A stretch of 7,394 nucleotides of DNA from Chitinophagaceae bacterium (lineage in GTDB: Bacteria; Bacteroidota; Bacteroidia; Chitinophagales; Chitinophagaceae): assembly GCA_023251285.1 (NCBI GenBank), contig JAHEZB010000088.1, forward strand, positions 1-7,394, read 5' to 3'. Position numbers and translations under genes: made by a program. This document shows positions 6,663 to 7,394 of this stretch, in pieces. The notes under the pieces were generated by a model, which saw only the letters and a program-made list of their open reading frames with translations, ran no database searches and was not told the DNA's origin. Within the stretch, counting starts at the first letter, position 1. Every line of letters starts with the position of its first letter.

Positions 6663-6764
6663 AAATGTTGTTTATTCGATTTCTCCAGAAAAGTATTCGG
6701 AATTAACTTTAAAGAAGTTATGATATAAAAATCAGCAAAGAAACTACTCAGTATCAGCGATCCG

Positions 6765-7394
6765 TTATTTCAAATCTTCCAGTTCTTTCAATTTTTCTTT
6801 GTCATATGCTTTGATGATTGCCTTTACCAATTTATGCCTGACTACATCTTCTTCATCAAGCACCACATGCCCGATGCCGTCAACATTAGCAAGGATTCTG
6901 ACAGATTTTTCAAGACCGCTTTTTACTTTTGGAGGCAGGTCAATTTGAGTAATATCGCCGGTAATAATTGCTTTCGCACTCGCGCCGATCCTGGTTAAAA
7001 ACATTTTTAACTGAAGGTCTGTAGCATTTTGCGCCTCGTCAAGAATGATAAAAGCATTATCCAGTGTGCGTCCGCGCATGTAGGCCAGTGGAGCGATTTC
7101 AATGGTTCGTGTGGTCATATAATAACCAAGTTTATCAGCGGGAATCATATCATCGAGCGCATCATAAAGCGGCCTTAAATACGGATCTATCTTTTCTTTT
7201 AAATCGCCGGGAAGGAAGCCAAGATTTTCTCCGGCTTCTACGGCAGGACGAGTGAGGATAATTTTTCTTACCTGCTTATTTTTTAAAGCGCGAACCGCCA
7301 AAGCCACAGCAGTATAGGTTTTACCCGTTCCGGCAGGACCAATAGCGAAAACAATATCATTTCTATCTACGGCCTGCACCATCTTCTTTTGATT
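6765..7394 (-). CDS. PhoH-family P-loop ATPase (5'-truncated by window edge)
   Basis: The last 209 codons of a PhoH-like protein, a cytoplasmic P-loop ATPase family linked to RNA metabolism and phosphate starvation. The physiological substrate is uncertain. The frame continues to the right edge as [10 protein letters not shown], so the Met at 7380-7382 is internal. Members in this phylum are about 320 residues, so roughly a third is missing. Walker A is GPAGTGKT (7317-7340). The family segment [18 protein letters not shown] follows, then Walker [10 protein letters not shown] and the sensor-like motif [10 protein letters not shown]. These are diagnostic for the PhoH domain and all look intact. 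The gene converges on the YtxH-like gene. The 102 bp between its stop and the end of the terminator T-run show no convincing terminator for this strand. Confidence 0.95.
   Translation of the reverse strand, partial: NQKKMVQAVDRNDIVFAIGPAGTGKTYTAVALAVRALKNKQVRKIILTRPAVEAGENLGFLPGDLKEKIDPYLRPLYDALDDMIPADKLGYYMTTRTIEIAPLAYMRGRTLDNAFIILDEAQNATDLQLKMFLTRIGASAKAIITGDITQIDLPPKVKSGLEKSVRILANVDGIGHVVLDEEDVVRHKLVKAIIKAYDKEKLKELEDLK

Noticed and set aside
6704..6720. Small inverted repeat TAACTT/AAGTTA as a terminator for the leftward PhoH gene
   Set aside because: It has six A/T-rich pairs, no T-run on the minus strand after it, and lies 45 bp beyond the stop.
7064..7255. Plus-strand open frame within the PhoH gene
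   Set aside because: It lies antisense to a clearly conserved PhoH coding sequence and has no recognisable motifs.

Overview
The window looks like chromosomal DNA of a Bacteroidota member, most likely from the Chitinophagaceae/Sphingobacteriia side (inference). Supporting signs are AT-rich, Shine-Dalgarno-free leaders before the starts, a promoter close to the Bacteroidota consensus (TTTG-N19-TAnnTTTG), and protein families typical of that phylum: a multi-PAS histidine kinase, an OprB-like porin and a BlaI/M56 pair. There are six protein genes. Two run off the window: the kinase on the left and the PhoH gene on the right.

Layout. (1) nt 2-2125, +: the 3' part of a sensor histidine kinase with four PAS-type modules, HisKA and HATPase_c. 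(2) nt 2280-3617, +: a secreted outer-membrane beta-barrel of the OprB carbohydrate-porin type. (3) nt 3676-3725: a compact control region in which two near-identical 16-bp palindromes surround a likely -7 element. (4) nt 3759-4175 and 4222-6123, +: a BlaI/MecI-family repressor followed by an M56 (BlaR1/MecR1-like) membrane metallopeptidase. (5) nt 6254-6571, +: a small YtxH-like membrane-anchored helical protein, closed by a strong intrinsic terminator at 6611-6662. (6) nt 6765-7394, -: most of a PhoH-family ATPase, converging on that terminator.

The most interesting part is the blaI-M56 cassette. The peptidase keeps the four-helix topology, the HExxH zinc site and the downstream ERExxCD motif of BlaR1-type proteins. 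The periplasmic penicillin-sensor domain is absent. In its place are a proline-rich segment and eight tandem 23-residue repeats (one with a 5-residue deletion) with the core YFxSxxWKKQQ. The architecture suggests a signalling protease with a different, unidentified periplasmic input. The paired operators overlap the promoter of the cassette and imply tight autorepression by the BlaI-like protein, relieved when the M56 protease is activated. This last step is inferred from the bla/mec paradigm.

The kinase, porin, YtxH-like and PhoH genes look like ordinary neighbours. Nothing in the window ties them functionally to the cassette. No rRNA, tRNA, CRISPR array, insertion sequence or prophage feature was seen. 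No intergenic gap exceeds 200 bp.
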